DNA of 51,983 bases, taken from contig CANQXR010000016.1 in assembly GCA_947627855.1 (NCBI GenBank), forward strand, positions 1-51,983. Direction: 5' to 3'. A program made the position numbers and the translations under genes. The notes beneath the pieces are model-generated. The model had not been told where the DNA came from. It did no database searches and saw only the letters and a program-made list of their open reading frames with translations. Positions within the stretch are counted from its first letter, which is position 1; each line of letters opens with the position of its first letter. The DNA is from an uncultured Clostridia bacterium. Lineage in GTDB: Bacteria; Bacillota; Clostridia; Lachnospirales; CAG-274. Positions 8,942-16,626 of this stretch are shown piece by piece.

Positions 8942-10495
8942 ATGGATAAGAAGCAAGAATACTACATTAATATTATATCGGCTGCGTTCAGGTCGTTTTT
9001 CAGGCGGAACTATCGCTTTTGTACGGGTAAATATAAGGACACCGTTCCCGATATAGGAGCGCTTGTATATTATAAATGGCTGTCGTCTGAAATTTCTGCG
9101 GAGCTGCCCGTAAGTCCCTACGGTCTTATTTGTGAGCTTGCAAAAAGGTCGGAGGAAAAGGATAGGTTCGGTTTTTTATATATGAATCCCGATTCCATTA
9201 ATCATTTTGAACATTTCGTGCCGAAGGCTGTCAGCTTCAATTCGGAGGAACACCCTGTAATAAATGACCTTAAGCTTTATGTGGAATGCGCAGAGCATAA
9301 GGTTTATGAAAACGAATACGGAGAAATAATTTTTGAAAATGATGAGCCTTTAAAGAAGGGCGTTTCCTCATATTCTCCTTATTATAACGAATATCTTCAC
9401 AATACGGCGCTGTATATGGGGCTTATAGAGCCTATTCCTTTTATAAGCGAAAGGGGCTTCAGAGCGACAAAGGAGGCGGAAAGCATTCTGCTTCGGGAGA
9501 ATCTGTTTGACAGCATATTTGAAGCATCGGTTATGGTTTGCTGTGATAAGCTGAATCTGCTCTTTTCCGACAACTATCCTTTTTTTACGTCACAGATAAT
9601 AAAGGATCTGCTCAGATGTCCGGTTGGTACGGACGAAATGTTCAGCTTTATACTAAGAGATTATGATGTTGATGTGGAGGAGCTGCCTGATGTGTGGCGT
9701 TCCGACCGTGAGGCAGACCCTTTGGATGATATAAAGCTTTCCGCAACCTATTTTCTGGGAATTATGCTTACGAAGTGGTTTTATATTGTTTTCGGATATT
9801 ATCTCAATATAATACGTCCCTTTTACAGTATGTATGAAGAGCTTTTTGACCCTATGCAGTTTTATGTAATGAGTGGGAATGAGCTGGACTACAACCAGAA
9901 GGGAGCCTTGTTTATGTCTGTTCCGGAGGGGTACAGCCTTACGGGGTTCGGGGAAAAATATTTAGGCGTCAGAGGCAAAAATCAAAGTGTTGAAAATTTT
10001 CTTCTGCCGAAGCTTTCAATAAGAGATGCTTTTGAGAATATTGCCGAGTTTTATTCCGTAAAGATGGAAAAGCCCGATTTCAGTCAGGAGAAAATAAGGA
10101 CGTTTATATTTAAAATATACAATTCCGATAAGCCACGGGAGGTAAAATATTATGAGTTTTCTGAGTATAACTGCCTTGCGGACGTTTTTTATGCCATTTT
10201 GGGCGGCTTTCCCATGCGTCCTGTCATAAGTTACAGCATATTTACAGATGAAAGCCTTTCCCCCTTTGCACGGTATACTGACGGAGCAAACGGCAGGCTT
10301 TATAAAAATGCGGAGTTTACGTTTCTGAATGAGGTCGTTGAAGAAAGGGGCGGCAGACTTTATGTAAGGATAATAAAAAAGCCCCATGCAAGGGACAAAA
10401 AGCAATATTACGACTTTATAGCGGAGTTTATGGGCAGAGGAACCAAAAAAAGCAAAACGAAATATCCGAGAGAGGAGATGTATATCGATGACTGA
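8942..10495 (+). CDS. hypothetical protein of 517 residues
   Basis: I do not recognise a family. It is a full-length, well-initiated gene with its own promoter. The protein looks soluble, rich in Tyr, Phe and acidic residues, with no signal peptide. One moderately hydrophobic segment lies around residues 270-300 (FLGIMLTKWFYIVFGYYLNI). The C-terminal 150 residues (from about TFIFKIYNSDKPREVKYYEF) weakly recall the plasmid pRiA4b Orf3-like fold, but the usual tryptophan motif is not obvious, so this is a guess. It overlaps the following O-acetyltransferase start by 8 bp, so the two are translationally coupled, with the MATE exporter gene third. Function is unknown. Confidence 0.8.
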   Translation: MDKKQEYYINIISAAFRSFFRRNYRFCTGKYKDTVPDIGALVYYKWLSSEISAELPVSPYGLICELAKRSEEKDRFGFLYMNPDSINHFEHFVPKAVSFNSEEHPVINDLKLYVECAEHKVYENEYGEIIFENDEPLKKGVSSYSPYYNEYLHNTALYMGLIEPIPFISERGFRATKEAESILLRENLFDSIFEASVMVCCDKLNLLFSDNYPFFTSQIIKDLLRCPVGTDEMFSFILRDYDVDVEELPDVWRSDREADPLDDIKLSATYFLGIMLTKWFYIVFGYYLNIIRPFYSMYEELFDPMQFYVMSGNELDYNQKGALFMSVPEGYSLTGFGEKYLGVRGKNQSVENFLLPKLSIRDAFENIAEFYSVKMEKPDFSQEKIRTFIFKIYNSDKPREVKYYEFSEYNCLADVFYAILGGFPMRPVISYSIFTDESLSPFARYTDGANGRLYKNAEFTFLNEVVEERGGRLYVRIIKKPHARDKKQYYDFIAEFMGRGTKKSKTKYPREEMYIDD

Positions 10496-11039
10496 AAGAG
10501 AAAAAATGATAAGCGGTCAGCTATATGATTCGGCTGACAGCGAGCTTGTGAACGACAGAAATATATGTAAGGATTTATGCCTTGAATTCAACAGCATTCC
10601 CTTTTCGCACAAGGAGGAGGGCAAGGAAATAATAAAAAGAATATTGGGAGGCATAAAGGGCGATTTTTTCATAACTGCGCCGTTCTGGTGTGATTATGGA
10701 TATAATATAGAAATAGGAAATAACTTTTACGCAAATCACAACTGCGTTATTCTCGACTGTTCGCCTGTAAGGTTTGGCGACAATGTTCTTATAGGACCAA
10801 ACTGCGGCTTTTATGCGGCGGCTCACCCTATAAAGGCTGAGGAAAGACGAAGCTCTTACGAATTCGGAAAGCCTATTGTCGTGGGTGACGATGTGTGGTT
10901 CGGCGGCGGCGTGCAGGTTATGCCGGGGGTCACCATAGGCAGCGGCAGCATTATAGGCGGCGGCAGTGTGGTGACAAAGGACATACCGCCGGGAGTTATA
11001 GCCGCAGGAAATCCATGCAGAGTGATAAGAAAAATATAA
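10488..11039 (+). CDS. sugar O-acetyltransferase, left-handed beta-helix (maltose/galactoside type)
   Basis: Acetyl-CoA-dependent transferase of the LacA/Maa/NodL family. The N-terminal segment KMISGQLYDSADSELVNDR is the family's Mac domain. Hexapeptide repeats then build the left-handed beta-helix (about residues 75-175). The catalytic His is His113 in AAAHPI, and the C-terminal IAAGNPCRVIRKI is characteristic. At 183 aa it is the usual size. It likely detoxifies or marks small sugars by acetylation; the substrate cannot be told. ATG at 10488 overlaps the upstream gene's stop. The next gene, a MATE exporter, begins 34 bp later. Confidence 0.9.
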   Translation: MTEREKMISGQLYDSADSELVNDRNICKDLCLEFNSIPFSHKEEGKEIIKRILGGIKGDFFITAPFWCDYGYNIEIGNNFYANHNCVILDCSPVRFGDNVLIGPNCGFYAAAHPIKAEERRSSYEFGKPIVVGDDVWFGGGVQVMPGVTIGSGSIIGGGSVVTKDIPPGVIAAGNPCRVIRKI

Positions 11040-11073
11040 TTTGCGGGTCTTAAGAGCGTAGGCGGAGGTATAT

Positions 11074-12438
11074 ATGAGCAGAGTGAAGGATTCAAGATAT
11101 AGGGAAATGACGGAAAGTCCCGTGGGAGGACTTGTAATAAAGCTTGGGATACCTACGACCATAAGTATGCTTGTAACGAATATTTACAACCTTGCCGACA
11201 CATATTTTGTCAGTCAGCTGGGAACCAGTGCAAGCGGCGCAGTCGGCATAGTATTCGGCTTTATGATAGTTTTGCAGTCCATAGGCTTTCTTTTCGGCTC
11301 CGGAGCGGGAAGTCTTATTTCAAGATGTCTTGGCAACAGGGACGAAAAGAGCGCAGGCGAGTATGCCACGGTTTCCGTTGTGCTTGCGGTGGTTATCAGC
11401 ATCATAGTCGGGGCTTTAAGCTTTATTTTTTTAGACCCCTTCATTATGTTTTTGGGCAGCACGTCTACCATTCTGCCCTATGCGAGAATTTACATAAAAT
11501 GCATTATATTTGCAAGCCCCTTTATGGTCAGCTGTTTTGTTTTAAACAACATACTGAGGTATGAGGGCAGGGCGAGCCTTGCTATGGCGGGACTTGTGTC
11601 GGGAGCCGTTCTCAATATGGTTCTGGACCCTATTCTTATATTCCACTATAATATGGGCATTGCGGGAGCCGGCATTGCAACGGCATTTTCTCAGTTTATA
11701 AGCTTTTGCATACTTATATCCTTTTTCATAATGAAAAAAACACAGAGCAGACTTAGCATAGGCAATCTGACGCTTAGTCCACGGAAAATATTCGACATTG
11801 TGTCAATAGGTTTTCCTGCCCTTGCAAGACAGGGGCTTCAGAGCGTTTCCACAATGCTGTTAAACAACTGCGCCGCCGTCTATGGGGATCCGGCTGTTGC
11901 GGCGATGAGCATAGTTACGAGAATAAGCTTTATGGTTTTTGCCGTAGGGCTGGGAATAGGGCAGGGCTATCAGCCTATTTGCGGATTCAACTACGGCGCT
12001 AAGATATATTCCAGAGTGAAAAAGGCGTTCAGATTTACTCTTTTACTGGGCGAAACACTTCTGGGAGTATTTGCGGTAATTATATTTTTGGGCGCACCGC
12101 AGCTTATTATATTGTTCAGAGATGACCCTATGGTTGTGGAAATAGGGTCAGTGGCGCTAAGACTTCAATGTGTGGGGCTTTTGTTTCAGCCACTGGGGGT
12201 AATGGCAAATATGACCTTTCAGAGTACGGGCAGGGCAATAGCCGCAACGGTATCGTCCTTATTCAAGAGCGGTCTGTTTTTTATACCTATTCTCATTTTC
12301 GGCTCTCATTTCTTCGGGCTTAAGGGGATTCAGACTGCGCAGCCCATAAGCGATCTGCTGACATTCTTTGCTTCTCTGCCGCTGCTTATATATTTTTTCA
12401 GCCGCCTTCCGAAGGACGGCGAGGATTTAAATAATTAA
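11074..12438 (+). CDS. MATE family multidrug/metabolite exporter
   Basis: A 454-residue integral membrane protein with about twelve hydrophobic segments and the two-lobed MATE pattern. The N-lobe begins with PVGGLVIKLGIPTTISMLVTNIYNLADTYFV (quoted motif core: LGIPTTISMLV), and the second lobe repeats it as IVSIGFPALARQGLQSVSTM. The internal RYEGRASLAMAGLVSGAVLN segment is typical of the DinF/NorM-like branch. It exports cationic or small organic compounds using Na+ or H+ gradients; the substrate is unknown. ATG at 11074 follows GGAGG with 5 nt spacing. It is third in an operon with an unknown protein and an acetyltransferase, which may modify what it exports. Confidence 0.9.
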   Translation: MSRVKDSRYREMTESPVGGLVIKLGIPTTISMLVTNIYNLADTYFVSQLGTSASGAVGIVFGFMIVLQSIGFLFGSGAGSLISRCLGNRDEKSAGEYATVSVVLAVVISIIVGALSFIFLDPFIMFLGSTSTILPYARIYIKCIIFASPFMVSCFVLNNILRYEGRASLAMAGLVSGAVLNMVLDPILIFHYNMGIAGAGIATAFSQFISFCILISFFIMKKTQSRLSIGNLTLSPRKIFDIVSIGFPALARQGLQSVSTMLLNNCAAVYGDPAVAAMSIVTRISFMVFAVGLGIGQGYQPICGFNYGAKIYSRVKKAFRFTLLLGETLLGVFAVIIFLGAPQLIILFRDDPMVVEIGSVALRLQCVGLLFQPLGVMANMTFQSTGRAIAATVSSLFKSGLFFIPILIFGSHFFGLKGIQTAQPISDLLTFFASLPLLIYFFSRLPKDGEDLNN

Positions 12439-12463
12439 AAAATATGAATGTATTTAATTTACA

Positions 12464-12492
12464 TTGATTTATAGCGTCGTATATATTATAAT
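12464..12492 (+). promoter_or_regulatory. sigma-A promoter of the copper-amine-oxidase-N-like gene
   Basis: TTGATT (12464-12469) and TATAAT (12487-12492) with a 17-bp spacer, 29 bp upstream of the ATG at 12521. Because the promoter covers 12464-12492, translation cannot begin at the upstream in-frame TTG. Confidence 0.7.
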
Positions 12493-12520
12493 AAATAAAA
12501 AAAGGACAGGAGGTTCCGAT

Positions 12521-13276
12521 ATGAAAAGATATATTGTTTCAGGACTTGCCCTTGCACTTGCGGCAGGAAGTCTTGTACATGCTGACGATGTTTCAAAGCA
12601 GATAACACTGAACGGAGAAAGCACAGAGGCGCAGACAGCCGTCTACAACGGACTTGATTATGTGCCTGTCAGAGCATTGGCGGAGGCTTATGGGCTGAGT
12701 GTTGAGTGGACGGGAGAAACAAAGACGGTTGTTATAACAAACGGAGGACCTATCTATATTACTTTTTCGATAGGGGAAAACGGCTATACCTTTGCCAAGA
12801 CAGCGCCTATGAAGCTTAGCGGCGCTCCGATATTGGAGAATGGAAGGACATTTATACCGGCTGATGCTGCGGCGGAGCTTCTGGGGCTTGAAATAACAGA
12901 ATCCGAGGGAGTTATTGATTTCGATGTGCCCGATGAGGAGGCTGTTACCGAAGAAATAAGCGAGGAAGCAACAGAGGAAGAGCCATCTGCTGAGGCTGTC
13001 GGAGATGAAAAGGAGGAGCAGCAGGACGATGATGAGGTTATCTCGGGGACAGGCGTTATAAGTGAAATTTCCGATGAGGAAATTTTATTTGACGACAGCG
13101 AAAAGGGTGAGGTAAGGCTTACTCTCGGAGGCGAAGTTGTTATATATGACAAGGACGGCAATGAAATTTCGGCTGAGGACCTTGAGGTCGGAGAAAATGC
13201 GGAGGTTGTATACGGCAAGGCTATGACTATGAGCATTCCTCCTCTCAACAACCCTGTTTCGATTACTGTTAAATAA
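12521..13276 (+). CDS. secreted protein with copper amine oxidase N-terminal-like domain
   Basis: A 251-residue exported protein. A signal peptide (MKRYIVSGLALALAAGSLVHA) is followed by one copper amine oxidase N-terminal-like domain (about residues 25-130: GLDYVPVRALAEAYGLSVEW, then ENGRTFIPADAAAELLGLEI). Next comes an acidic linker rich in Glu (about 130-175) and a small C-terminal beta-rich domain (GTGVISEISDEEILF to the end). In Clostridia these domains are non-catalytic modules of cell-surface proteins; no enzyme domain is attached here. Start is the ATG at 12521, with AGGAGG 7 nt upstream. It is transcribed alone and followed immediately by a GC-rich hairpin element. Exact role unknown. 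Confidence 0.8.
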   Translation: MKRYIVSGLALALAAGSLVHADDVSKQITLNGESTEAQTAVYNGLDYVPVRALAEAYGLSVEWTGETKTVVITNGGPIYITFSIGENGYTFAKTAPMKLSGAPILENGRTFIPADAAAELLGLEITESEGVIDFDVPDEEAVTEEISEEATEEEPSAEAVGDEKEEQQDDDEVISGTGVISEISDEEILFDDSEKGEVRLTLGGEVVIYDKDGNEISAEDLEVGENAEVVYGKAMTMSIPPLNNPVSITVK

Positions 13277-13284
13277 TATATTGC

Positions 13285-13418
13285 GTGCCGTGCTTTAACC
13301 GTCAAAGACGGTTTAAGCACGGCACCCGACGGGGCGGCCGAAGCGAGGGGCGGCGAAAGGGAAACAGGACAGCGCATACGCGCTGTCCTGTTTCCCTTTC
13401 GCCGCCCCTCGCTTCGGC
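13285..13418. repeat. GC-rich double-hairpin element B
   Basis: Two adjacent perfect hairpins. The first has 19-bp arms (13285-13303 / 13307-13325) around an AAA loop. The second has 39-bp arms (13337-13375 / 13380-13418) around ATAC with no mismatch. It fills the gap between the convergent genes at 13276 and 13429, where it may stop transcription from both sides, although no T-run follows either arm. The inner part of hairpin 1 (ACCGTC-loop-GACGGT) recurs in element D. Confidence 0.9.
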
Positions 13419-13428
13419 TGACGCAATT

Positions 13429-14907
13429 TTACAATAGTATGCATATAATTCCGCCGCTTCCATGATTTATTATTTTTTCTATGGTAGAGCAAAGCTTTTG
13501 CTGGGTATCTTCGGGCATATTGTTCAGCTTTTTATTCAGCCCCTCATTTACAAGGTCCGCAAGGGTTTTACCGAATATATTGTAATTCCATATTTTGCTT
13601 CTGTCGTTTTCGTACTGCTCTTTAAGATAGTTTAAAAGTTCTTTGCTTTGTTCTTCCGTGCCGACTATTGGCGAAACCTCTGTTTCCACCGGGGCTTTTA
13701 TGAAGTGCAGACTGGCGGAGCGGGCTTTCATTTTAATGCCGTAGCTGCTGCCCTGTTTTATAAGGGTAGGCTCTTCAAGGTCTGTTTCGCTGAGCAGAGG
13801 AGCAACAGTGCCATAGCCCTTTGCGTTTACCTCATTCAGCGCATTTTTGATTTTGTCGTATTCCTTCTTTGCCTCAGAAAGCTGTTTTATGGTGGAGATA
13901 AGCTGACTGTCGGAGGCGATGTCGGTTCCTGTTGTTTCGCTGAGAACATTATAGAAAATATTGTCGTGTACGGATATATCTATTACTGCGCTGCCGCTGC
14001 CGAGGGACAGTTTGTCTATGTAGGCTTTCTTTGTGTTTTCATTTTCCGACAGGGCAGGCAGAATGCTTTTGATATCCTTTAGCTTATCAAGCTCTGAGCA
14101 TACGGATTTTACTGTGTTTATGTAGCTTGCCTTAATGCTGTTGTCCTTGGGGAGAGGGTCTATCCAGCCGGGCAGATTGAACCTTATTTCCGTTATGGGA
14201 AATTCATACAGCACTGTGCTTAGTATGCTTTCTATATCGCTTCCCTTAAGAATTTTACAGTTTACGGGTATAACGGGCACGCCGTATTCCTTTTCCATTT
14301 CCTCTTTCAATGCCGTTGTTTCGGCGGCGTTGGGGGCGTTTGTATTAAGTACGACCACAAAGGGCTTGTTAAGCTCCTTAAGCTCGTCTACGACCCTTTT
14401 TTCGGGGGCAAGATAGGCGGAGCGGGGCAGGTCGGTGACTGTTCCGTCGGTGGCTATGACTATGCCTATGGACGAATGGTCGGCAATGACCTTTCTTGTG
14501 CCTGTTTCGGCTGCCTGCTCAAAGGGTATTTTTTCATCGGACCACGGAGTGTTTACCATACGGGGAGTTTCGCCGTCCATATGTCCCATGGCGCCGTCCG
14601 CCATATAGCCTACACAGTCTATCATTCTTATAGAGAATTCCGCATTGTCGTCAAGGCTGACTTTTACCGCTTCGCCGGGTATGAATTTCGGCTCGGTGGT
14701 CATTATCATTCTGCCATCGCCGCTTTGCGGGAGTTCGTCCTTTACTCTCTGCTTTTCGTTGGGGTCTTGTATATTCGGAAGTATGATTCTGTCCATAAAT
14801 GACTTTATAAAGGTGGATTTGCCTGTCCTTACGGGACCGACAACGCCTATGTAGATGTTTCCGCCGCATCTGCTTTCTATGTCTTTATAAATTTCGTAGT
14901 TTTCCAT
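13429..14907 (-). CDS. spoIVA: stage IV sporulation protein A, spore coat scaffold ATPase
   Basis: Cytoskeletal ATPase that polymerises on the outer forespore membrane and forms the base layer of the spore coat. The 492-residue protein starts with a TRAFAC-type GTPase-like ATPase domain: P-loop GPVRTGKST (24-32), MIDCVGYMADGAMGH and VVLNTNAPNA as a degenerate NKxD. Middle and C-terminal domains follow, ending in the family's hydrophobic tail (HGSGGIICILL). Length equals that of Bacillus SpoIVA (492). ATG at 14907 has GGGAGG upstream. Its promoter-like region (14956-14985) resembles that of the adjacent coat-like gene. Expression in the mother cell under sigma-E is expected from family knowledge. 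Confidence 0.97.
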   Translation of the reverse strand: MENYEIYKDIESRCGGNIYIGVVGPVRTGKSTFIKSFMDRIILPNIQDPNEKQRVKDELPQSGDGRMIMTTEPKFIPGEAVKVSLDDNAEFSIRMIDCVGYMADGAMGHMDGETPRMVNTPWSDEKIPFEQAAETGTRKVIADHSSIGIVIATDGTVTDLPRSAYLAPEKRVVDELKELNKPFVVVLNTNAPNAAETTALKEEMEKEYGVPVIPVNCKILKGSDIESILSTVLYEFPITEIRFNLPGWIDPLPKDNSIKASYINTVKSVCSELDKLKDIKSILPALSENENTKKAYIDKLSLGSGSAVIDISVHDNIFYNVLSETTGTDIASDSQLISTIKQLSEAKKEYDKIKNALNEVNAKGYGTVAPLLSETDLEEPTLIKQGSSYGIKMKARSASLHFIKAPVETEVSPIVGTEEQSKELLNYLKEQYENDRSKIWNYNIFGKTLADLVNEGLNKKLNNMPEDTQQKLCSTIEKIINHGSGGIICILL

Positions 14908-14955
14908 AAAATTCCTCCCGATTCATATGCGTAGTTAAAAAACTGTTCTACACTT

Positions 14956-14985
14956 ATATTATGAACCGGGAGGTATTGTTATGAC
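14956..14985 (-). promoter_or_regulatory. candidate sporulation (sigma-E-like) promoter of spoIVA
   Basis: Minus strand GTCATAAC (14985-14978), 14 bp, CATAATAT (14963-14956), 49 bp upstream of the start codon. The CATAnnnT -10 and the upstream ATA resemble mother-cell sigma-E/sigma-K promoters. The same pair of boxes precedes the next gene at nearly the same distance. No sigma-A-like promoter is evident here. Confidence 0.6.
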
Positions 14986-15009
14986 TTATTTATAAATCCG
15001 GTTTGGGAC

Positions 15010-15921
15010 TTATCTGCAGCAGCCGCAGGAAGAATTGCAGCCACAGGAAGAATTACAGCCGCAGGAAGAATTATTGCCACAGCCGCAGTTCGAGTTTACG
15101 CCGCCTACGGAGCCGTTGTTTTCGGCAGGTATATTTGACGAAATGCCTGCTTCAAATTCGGGGCGCTGAGGAGGTGCGAAGGAATCCATGGGGAAATCCA
15201 GATTGTCGAAATAGTCGCAGGGGTCGATCGACGATACATCGCCTATTTCTTCGGGTATGCAGAAGCCCTTTGAAGCTACTGACAGATTGACTATTCTGAA
15301 GAGCTTGATTATTGCGAAAAGACCTATTGTTGCCTGAACAGCGGCAGGTGTTTCGCCATCGCTGCTGCAGCAGGGGTATACGAGGTCGGCAGCAAGAGCA
15401 ACAGCCTTGCTTTCTACCCAGATAAATGGATTAGCGTTCATTGTGAAGCTGTTCTGACAGCCAAAACCGCCGAAAAGGTCTGTGGAGAGTGTCACATCGG
15501 TGTCGATAGAACCGAAAAGACTGACTTTTGTGGAGAATGTGTCCGTAGCGGGAACAGTGCAGATAGTCATACCTGACTGGTCACGGAAAATGAGGTTATA
15601 GTTGAATATAAACTGTATATCCACATCGTAATAGCCTTTTCTGAATGAGTTCTTTTTCTTGTTCAATACGTTTGCCGAAGCCACTTCAAGATTGCTTATG
15701 GAAACGCTTGCCGCATTTGCCGGAGGTGTGATTATATCGCCCTCGGTATAGGTCATGCCGTTGCAGGAAGCTGTTTCGGCTGCTCTTGCATAGCCAAGAT
15801 TGTCAAAATTAAGACATTCCTGAATTCTGAAAAAATCGTATACCTTAAATGCTATAAGGCATTCGTCCTTAAGTGAATGGTTTTTGTTTATTCCACAGTT
15901 TTCAAAATCAAATGCACCCAT
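15010..15921 (-). CDS. putative spore surface protein with Cys-rich C-terminal repeats
   Basis: A 303-residue protein without signal peptide. Most of it (residues 1-235) looks like a compact beta-rich domain (VDIQFIFNYNLIFRDQSGMT, TFSTKVSLFGSIDTDVTLST). The tail is low-complexity and ends in tandem NSSCGC hexads plus CCR, encoded by three 18-bp direct repeats at 15020-15073. Cys-rich tails of this kind are common in crosslinked coat or exosporium proteins. Location next to spoIVA and a matching sporulation-type promoter support a mother-cell structural role, but I cannot name the family. Start ATG at 15921 follows AAGGAGG with 8 nt spacing. Function is inferred. Confidence 0.7.
   Translation of the reverse strand: MGAFDFENCGINKNHSLKDECLIAFKVYDFFRIQECLNFDNLGYARAAETASCNGMTYTEGDIITPPANAASVSISNLEVASANVLNKKKNSFRKGYYDVDIQFIFNYNLIFRDQSGMTICTVPATDTFSTKVSLFGSIDTDVTLSTDLFGGFGCQNSFTMNANPFIWVESKAVALAADLVYPCCSSDGETPAAVQATIGLFAIIKLFRIVNLSVASKGFCIPEEIGDVSSIDPCDYFDNLDFPMDSFAPPQRPEFEAGISSNIPAENNGSVGGVNSNCGCGNNSSCGCNSSCGCNSSCGCCR
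15020..15073. repeat. three 18-bp direct repeats coding for NSSCGC units
   Basis: Units begin at 15020, 15038 and 15056 and differ at one or two positions. They code in the minus direction for the Cys-Gly-Cys tail of the putative spore protein. Copy number could vary by slippage without shifting the frame. Confidence 0.85.
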
Positions 15922-15975
15922 TATAAAGTTGCCTCCTTAAAATAAATTTGAGTGTTTTGCCCGTTCTCATACTCC

Positions 15976-16004
15976 ATATTATGAGTAAAGCCAAAAGTTG
16001 TGAC
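15976..16004 (-). promoter_or_regulatory. candidate sporulation promoter of the Cys-rich protein gene
   Basis: Minus strand GTCACAAC (16004-15997), 13 bp, CATAATAT (15983-15976), 55 bp upstream of the ATG. It shares 7 of 8 bases of the first box and the complete second box with the spoIVA promoter candidate. Confidence 0.6.
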
Positions 16005-16067
16005 AAGTAGGCGCATTTTTGTTTTCGTGGGAATATGGAACAAACTTAAGAAAAATGAAAAAAATGC

Positions 16068-16096
16068 TTGCACTTATTGTTTTGCTGTGGTATAAT
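16068..16096 (+). promoter_or_regulatory. sigma-A promoter of rplS
   Basis: TTGCAC (16068-16073) and TATAAT (16091-16096) with 17-bp spacing. The predicted transcript start near 16103 leaves a leader of about 95 nt before rplS. Confidence 0.85.
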
Positions 16097-16102
16097 GCTT
16101 TT

Positions 16103-16198
16103 GTTTGGTTAATACGGATATTCCTCTGGGACGGAGCGAAGGGCGCTCATTTTATAGGGTCTTTAAGAATATCTATGGTGAAAGGAGGGTAATCCCCT
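16103..16198 (+). ncRNA. structured 5' leader of rplS (candidate L19 leader)
   Basis: The leader can close with GATATTC (16117-16123) pairing to GAATATC (16167-16173), enclosing a hairpin GAGCG/CGCTC (16134-16138 / 16144-16148). The ribosome site AAAGGAGGG lies just downstream. Ribosomal protein leaders of the L19 type are known in Firmicutes and autoregulate rplS. I place this one by position and pairing, not by a model match. Confidence 0.5.
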
Positions 16199-16564
16199 AT
16201 GAACAGCACAATTATTAAGGAAATAGAAGATGCTCAGTTGAAGAGCAATGTTACCGAGTTCAGCGTAGGTGATACTGTAAGAGTATATGCCAAGGTTGTC
16301 GAGGGCAACAGAGAAAGACTTCAGATGTTTGAAGGTACAGTTCTTAAAAGACAGGGCGGCGGAGCAAAGGAAACCTTTACGGTAAGACGACTTGCTTCGG
16401 GCGTAGGCGTTGAAAGAACATGGCCGCTGCATTCTCCTCGTATCGACCGTATAGAGGTTGTACGCTATGGTGTCGTAAGACGTGCTAAGCTTAACTACTT
16501 AAGACAGAGAGTGGGCAAGGCTGCCAAGGTTAAAGAGAATATCAACAAAAGAACGAGCAAATAA
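16199..16564 (+). CDS. rplS: 50S ribosomal protein L19
   Basis: Component of the large subunit at the 30S interface. Family signatures are [52 protein letters not shown] and [18 protein letters not shown], spanning the complete 121-residue protein. ATG at 16199 has AAAGGAGGG 9 nt upstream. It has its own promoter and structured leader and a terminator at 16578-16608. The ribosome-assembly GTPase gene rbgA follows, a frequent Firmicute neighbour. Confidence 0.99.
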   Translation: MNSTIIKEIEDAQLKSNVTEFSVGDTVRVYAKVVEGNRERLQMFEGTVLKRQGGGAKETFTVRRLASGVGVERTWPLHSPRIDRIEVVRYGVVRRAKLNYLRQRVGKAAKVKENINKRTSK

Positions 16565-16577
16565 TTCGCTTGATTTT

Positions 16578-16608
16578 AAGGACGAGAATATACTTCCCGT
16601 CCTTTTTT
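16578..16608 (+). terminator. rho-independent terminator after rplS
   Basis: AAGGACG (16578-16584) pairs with CGTCCTT (16598-16604), followed by a run of T to 16608. It lies 14 bp after the rplS stop and just before rbgA. Confidence 0.8.
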
Positions 16609-16626
16609 ACGAATGGGGATGATTAT

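Noticed and set aside
13285..13418. GC-rich hairpins interpreted as ordinary rho-independent terminators
   Set aside because: Stems far exceed terminator length, no T-run follows, and several copies sit between co-directional genes or beside separate genuine terminators. Transcript termination remains possible but does not explain them.
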